Positions 56,360 through 64,000 of a stretch of DNA of 64,000 bases are shown piece by piece. Position 1 is the stretch's first letter. Each line of letters begins with the position of its first letter. Made by a program: the position numbers and the translations under genes. Below the pieces are notes generated by a model. The model was not told the DNA's origin and did no database searches. It was given only the letters and a program-made list of their open reading frames with translations. The stretch comes from Nocardia amamiensis NBRC 102102 (GTDB lineage: Bacteria; Actinomycetota; Actinomycetes; Mycobacteriales; Mycobacteriaceae), in NCBI RefSeq assembly GCF_001612745.1, contig NZ_BDBA01000001.1, forward strand, positions 1 through 64,000, given 5' to 3'.

Positions 56360-57455
56360 GAGGCTGCTGAACAACCGTGGCGCGGGCAGTGGGCCACACC
56401 CGGGCGAGAGCCAGCAGTTGCCGCAGTCCGGCGTCGAAATCCTTCGCGGGCACGGGCAACCGGGCCGGGGCCGATCCGACCTGTGCGGACCCCGACTTCC
56501 GCGCGAGCGCCGCCTGCGCCACCTGATGTGCGTAGTCGGTCAGCGGATCGCCCGACCGGGCGGTGGCCGGAGCGTACCGGCCGAGGTGCAACAGGGCGTC
56601 CTGGATCTCCACGGTCATCCGCATCAGCCGGGACTTCGGGTCGGTGCGATCCTGCGGGCCGGGTCGAAGGACGATCTCGGGAACCGCCGCGGTGAGATCC
56701 CGCCACAATGGGCGCAACCTGCGGCAGGTTCGCCCGGCGCGGTCGAGCTCCACCGCGGCGAGCTGCGACTTCACCAGCGGAATGGCAATGAACATCGCGT
56801 CGAGCACGAGGCACGCGGTGACCGACGCTTCAACCCTGGTGTGGTGCGCTCCCCCGCCCTGCCACCCGGTGACCATCTGCACCAGTGACAGCGCCAGATT
56901 GATACCGAAGAGGATTGCTGCCCAGGCCATTCCGCCGGAGACCAGCTTTCCCTCCACGCCGATCCCACCGGACCGCAGCTCCCGCATGCACATCCGGGCC
57001 AGCAGCGCGGTGTTCACCAGCAGGGGCAAGCCGAACGCGGTCCACACCACGATGTCCCCTGGGCTTGCGGTCAGGTCGACCAGTCGCCCTTCCTGGCGCG
57101 CCGACGTGCCCGCCAGCAGGATCACGGCGGCACATGCTGCGGCGAGCACACCGCAGACGCGGTGCCTGCGCCATACTTCGGCCGGGTCCGCGTCGAAGGC
57201 CCAGACACGGACGATCCCCTGCAGGCACATCGACGACATCACCGTGCAGCCGAGCGCCAGCTGATGGGCCAGGCTCGCGAGACCGGGCGTCATGGCGCAG
57301 CGGTACAGCAGCAGACTCAGCAAACCCCACAGGAACAGCCGGTTGAGCAACTGATCGACGACAGTGTCGCGCACGAGCACCGACCGGCCCGCGAGCACAG
57401 CGGCGACCAGGCCGATCGCGGGCCAGGCGATGGCTCCCGGAATCGGTGACAACAT
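56334..57455 (-). CDS. MAB_1171c-like integral membrane protein
   Basis: This 373-residue protein has about seven hydrophobic segments in the first 240 residues (for example IPGAIAWPAIGLVAAVLAG and VCGVLAAACAAVILLAG) and a cytoplasmic C-terminal half beginning CRRLRPLWRDLTAAVPEIVL. The R-L-x-P-L-W-x-x-L pattern followed by an RMTVEIQDALL helix is typical of the MAB_1171c-type putative transporters of actinobacteria, whose role is unknown. ATG 57455 has GGGAGG seven bases upstream. It overlaps the thioesterase gene at its 3' end. Confidence 0.75.
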   Translation of the reverse strand: MLSPIPGAIAWPAIGLVAAVLAGRSVLVRDTVVDQLLNRLFLWGLLSLLLYRCAMTPGLASLAHQLALGCTVMSSMCLQGIVRVWAFDADPAEVWRRHRVCGVLAAACAAVILLAGTSARQEGRLVDLTASPGDIVVWTAFGLPLLVNTALLARMCMRELRSGGIGVEGKLVSGGMAWAAILFGINLALSLVQMVTGWQGGGAHHTRVEASVTACLVLDAMFIAIPLVKSQLAAVELDRAGRTCRRLRPLWRDLTAAVPEIVLRPGPQDRTDPKSRLMRMTVEIQDALLHLGRYAPATARSGDPLTDYAHQVAQAALARKSGSAQVGSAPARLPVPAKDFDAGLRQLLALARVWPTARATVVQQPPRVLLGSG

Positions 57456-58172
57456 CGATAGACCTCCCACCCACGAAACTGTCCCCTATGGACGATACCG
57501 TTGCCGGGTGTTTGTGACCGCCCCCATACCGAACCGGCAGCAGCCGGCCACCGAGGCGCGTCATCCCTGCCCTGGCGTTCCCGCCGTTCCGGATCCGGGC
57601 CACGCCCGGATCCACGCGGCGGCTCGCTCCACACCAGCTAGTCCGAGGTCGATCTTGACAAGTACGCGATCCGTTACCACACCCATCGAGCACATGCCTG
57701 ATCTGTCCGGCTCGAGACATGATCAGGCGTGCACCGGGTTGAGACGGAGCCCGCTTGTCACCGAACCCAGGACAGCGCCGTCTCGATCGTCAGATGCCAC
57801 AGTGCAGCGCAATATTGCGAATTCAGAAAGGACGCAAACCATTTGGCGTAACGGCTGTGGGTGTTACTCTCTATCACATAGAGTCTCAGTGACGACACTC
57901 ACCTCCGACACGCAGCTTCCCGCGGGTGCACCCGCGCCTCGTAGCCCGCGAACGCGGCCCCACCTCATGCTCTGCCCGCCTGTTCGCGCGGCAAGGACGG
58001 AGAATTCAGTGCGCGATGAACCACGATCAGCTTCCCGGACCGAGCGAATCGATGGTGCATCGATCGGAACCGAAGTCGTTCCCCTGGCACTGCTTCGGCG
58101 CCACAGCTGGCTGCACACCGCCCTAACGGCCTTATGCGTCACGGCTTGACCGTGTTCGGGGAAGCAGAAGCA
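57456..58172. other. long gap with a tetO-like palindrome
   Basis: I find no convincing gene in these 717 bases. A perfect 6-3-6 palindrome, CTCTAT-CAC-ATAGAG, lies at 57869-57883 and has the form of a TetR-family operator. It is about 290 bases before the TetR gene on the plus strand, implying a long leader or an unseen small gene. Short frames between 57890 and 58150 show no family pattern. Confidence 0.5.
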
Positions 58173-58901
58173 ATGAGCAAGCAAACTGCCGGAATGACCG
58201 AATTAGCCGTGCGCCCGCCCGCCGCACCGGAGGCGATGAACACCGCACTGCGCGATCGCCTGATCGACGCGACCGTGGAGGTCGTGTCGAGCGAGGGCCT
58301 GCACGCCCTCACCGTCCGCCGCGTTTCGCGCATGTGCGGAGTCTCCACGATGGCGGTGTACTCCAATTTCGGTGGCATGCCCGGCCTGATCCGTTCCGCG
58401 GGTTCCGCGGGCTTCGCGCAATTGGGCGAGCGCATGGCCGCTGCGGGCGTGACCGACCAGCCGATCGCCGATCTCCTGGTACTCGGCCTGGTGTTCCGCG
58501 ACGAGGCGCGGCGCAGGCCGGAATTGTTCCAGCTGATGTTCGGCACCGGAACGCGCATCGATATGAAGATCAACCGTGGCAATGTGCTGGTGGCCGGACA
58601 CGACTCGGAGTTCGAGCACTACCAGGAAACGTTCGATCATGTGGTCGGGGCGGTGCGGCGAGCACAGGACGCGGGGCAGATCGATACTCCCGACGTCCGT
58701 TCGGCGGCCGCGCAGCTGTGGATGGGCCTGTTCGGCTTCATCCAACTCGAGATGGCGGGACACCTGGGCGACGACGGCGTGCTCGAGGTGCTGGTGCCCG
58801 CCATCGTGAACCTGCTCGTCGGCATGAGCGCCGAACTGGAGACCGTCGGCGCGGCGGTCCTCACGGCGATGGAGCGGTTCACCGCCGCGCCCGGCGACTG
58901 A
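58173..58901 (+). CDS. TetR-family transcriptional regulator
   Basis: This 242-residue regulator has a helix-turn-helix at about 28-75 (LRDRLIDATVEVVSSEG, then LTVRRVSRMCGVSTMAVYSNFGGMPGLI). The C-terminal half has the WMGLFGFIQLEMAGHLG helix found in TetR_C_13-like domains. ATG 58173 is preferred, but 58134 and 58194 are also possible. The palindrome at 57869-57883 is a candidate autoregulatory operator. It converges on the SnoaL-like gene. The ligand is unknown. Confidence 0.88.
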   Translation: MSKQTAGMTELAVRPPAAPEAMNTALRDRLIDATVEVVSSEGLHALTVRRVSRMCGVSTMAVYSNFGGMPGLIRSAGSAGFAQLGERMAAAGVTDQPIADLLVLGLVFRDEARRRPELFQLMFGTGTRIDMKINRGNVLVAGHDSEFEHYQETFDHVVGAVRRAQDAGQIDTPDVRSAAAQLWMGLFGFIQLEMAGHLGDDGVLEVLVPAIVNLLVGMSAELETVGAAVLTAMERFTAAPGD

Positions 58902-58909
58902 TCCCCGCC

Positions 58910-59458
58910 TCAGAACGGCAGCCGGGACCTGACCCGCTGGGCGCGCGCCATCGCGCGTTCGGCGGCGCTGCCGCGCGGCGGCATCAGACCCAGTTGCAGC
59001 AGCATCTCCTGCAGATCCCAGGAGGCCTGGCTGCGCCAGATCAGCCCGGAGCGGAACTGCCAGAAATCGATCACCAGCACGTCGAACTTCTTGCCGGTGC
59101 CGGCGAACCCGGGTGGGTCGATCAGACCGAGATGCGTGCCGGTCATCCGCCACGGCACGATGGCGAGCCGGTTGTCCGCGGCCAGCACCGGGGGAAAGGG
59201 ATTGGTATAGGCCACGTCCGGAAACGAGCGCACCGTATCGGCGACGAATTTCTCGACTCCCGCGCGACCGTGCGCGGGGCCGGACATCGACGGATCGTGC
59301 CAGATGGTGTCCTCGGTGACATATTTCGCGACGGCCGCCGGATCCGCGCTGTTCCAACCCGCGATGTATCCTTCGGCGAATTCGGTCAGCCATGCCACGC
59401 TTTCGATGGGCTCGGCCTCCGCCTCGATTCGGAACTGTCCGGTGTTGTACGGAACCAC
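58910..59458 (-). CDS. SnoaL-like (NTF2-fold) protein
   Basis: This 182-residue protein has a cone-shaped NTF2 fold: FAEGYIAGWNSADPAAVAKYVTEDTIWHDPSM, AHGRAGVEKFVADTVRSFPD, and FDVLVIDFWQFRSGLIWRSQASWDL. Relatives include polyketide cyclases and many proteins of unknown activity. GTG 59458 is chosen because AAAGGCG lies upstream and the conserved part follows closely; ATG 59509 would add 17 residues of unrelated sequence. It is divergent from the PKS across about 450 bases, so it could act on the polyketide, but this is inference. Confidence 0.72.
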   Translation of the reverse strand: MVPYNTGQFRIEAEAEPIESVAWLTEFAEGYIAGWNSADPAAVAKYVTEDTIWHDPSMSGPAHGRAGVEKFVADTVRSFPDVAYTNPFPPVLAADNRLAIVPWRMTGTHLGLIDPPGFAGTGKKFDVLVIDFWQFRSGLIWRSQASWDLQEMLLQLGLMPPRGSAAERAMARAQRVRSRLPF

Positions 59459-59908
59459 GGCGCATCGCCTTTCACCCGGAGTACGTAATCGAGGAGCCAT
59501 GGTAGCCATGAATCGGCGGCATGCTCAACATCTTCCCCCGATCGGGGTGCGGCAGCGAAGAAATAACAATGTAATCGACTGTCTCACGCAGCCGGAATAA
59601 CCCTGTAATAACAGGCGAATAATGCTGTCATATCCGCCCTGAGCTGCGGTGATGATCAACTTGGTATCAACAAATGACGCAAGGGTTTTCGCTCGTGTAC
59701 CGCACGATTCCGTATTGACCTCAGCGAATCCGCGCTCCTACCATGGGTGGACACTGACCTCCGACCACGGAACTACTTCACCTCCGGACGGCGCCTGCGA
59801 CGCAACATGTTTGCCGGCGTCTCATTCCGGTTGTCTCCACGCTGATTCGATGGCGCCGTATCTGAAACCGCGGGCGTTTTCGAATACCTGAGCATCAGGG
59901 GATTTTGC
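59459..59908. promoter_or_regulatory. divergent promoter region of SnoaL-like gene and PKS
   Basis: This is one of the most AT-rich stretches of the window and is expected to hold promoters in both directions. CCTGT-AATA-ACAGG (59602-59615) is a short palindrome in it. I see no gene. Confidence 0.45.

Positions 59909-64000
<4,092 letters not shown>

Noticed and set aside
56563..57264. Plus-strand frame opposite the MAB_1171c-like gene
   Set aside because: It is Ser/Arg/Pro-rich without domain pattern, while the minus strand has regular membrane segments and a good ribosome site.

Overview
The window is a high-GC actinobacterial chromosome segment, most likely from Nocardia or a close mycolic-acid-producing relative. 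The grounds are strong GC bias at third codon positions, GTG and TTG starts, a class Ib ribonucleotide reductase split into nrdHIE and a distant nrdF, a cyclopropane/mycolate-type methyltransferase, a MAB_1171c-like membrane protein, an ECF42 sigma factor with a DGPF partner, and large NRPS and PKS genes. The genus is an inference from gene content.

Layout. (1) 1-17848: a biosynthesis and export locus. It holds an iron-siderophore-type binding lipoprotein, a free-standing N-terminal fragment of an adenylation domain, a 4432-residue NRPS (C-A-PCP-E / C-A-PCP / C-A-PCP-E-TE) and a DrrA/DrrB-like ABC exporter of one ATPase and two permeases. The four genes from NRPS to last permease overlap by a few bases and look like one transcription unit. 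(2) 17855-24297: a lipoprotein hydrolase, a TnpB relic, nrdF behind tandem NrdR-like boxes, cutA, a decayed SDR gene, an alpha/beta hydrolase behind interlocked palindromes, and mgtE. (3) 24759-28903: a sulfonate-type ABC importer and a TauD-like dioxygenase. Two small cysteine-containing leader peptides of the same family precede the importer and the dioxygenase. (4) 28965-38933: a HAD-like protein, a decayed VapC, a P450 with an LLM-oxidoreductase relic behind it, an unknown membrane-anchored protein, a receptor-like Ser/Thr kinase coupled to a Pro/Gln-rich membrane protein, a DUF1579-type lipoprotein, and a hydrolase divergent from a LysR regulator. (5) 39132-42238: nrdHIE with a second pair of NrdR-like boxes. 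(6) 42417-46799: flavin reductase/TetR pair, nadE, ECF42 sigma with DGPF partner, and a DUF1801-like remnant. (7) 46834-52602: molybdenum cofactor genes, moaA-moaD on the minus strand and moeA, a moaC-mogA fusion and moaE on the plus strand, with two intergenic tandem repeats, followed by a COG0523 GTPase. (8) 52698-59458: a cell-wall amidase, a small secreted protein, a methyltransferase, a hotdog thioesterase, a MAB_1171c-like protein, a TetR regulator and a SnoaL-like protein. (9) 59909-64000: the first 1364 codons of a type I PKS (KS-AT-DH) that continues past the window.

How genes work together. The NRPS, exporter and binding lipoprotein fit a peptide siderophore that is made, exported and recaptured. 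No starter-unit or tailoring gene is visible, so this depends on genes outside the window. The two nrd loci would be co-regulated by NrdR, encoded elsewhere. The importer and dioxygenase would be adjusted to cysteine supply through their leader peptides. Relics of TnpB, VapC, SDR, LLM-oxidoreductase and DUF1801-type genes mark places of past insertion and decay. No tRNA, rRNA, CRISPR array or prophage was seen.
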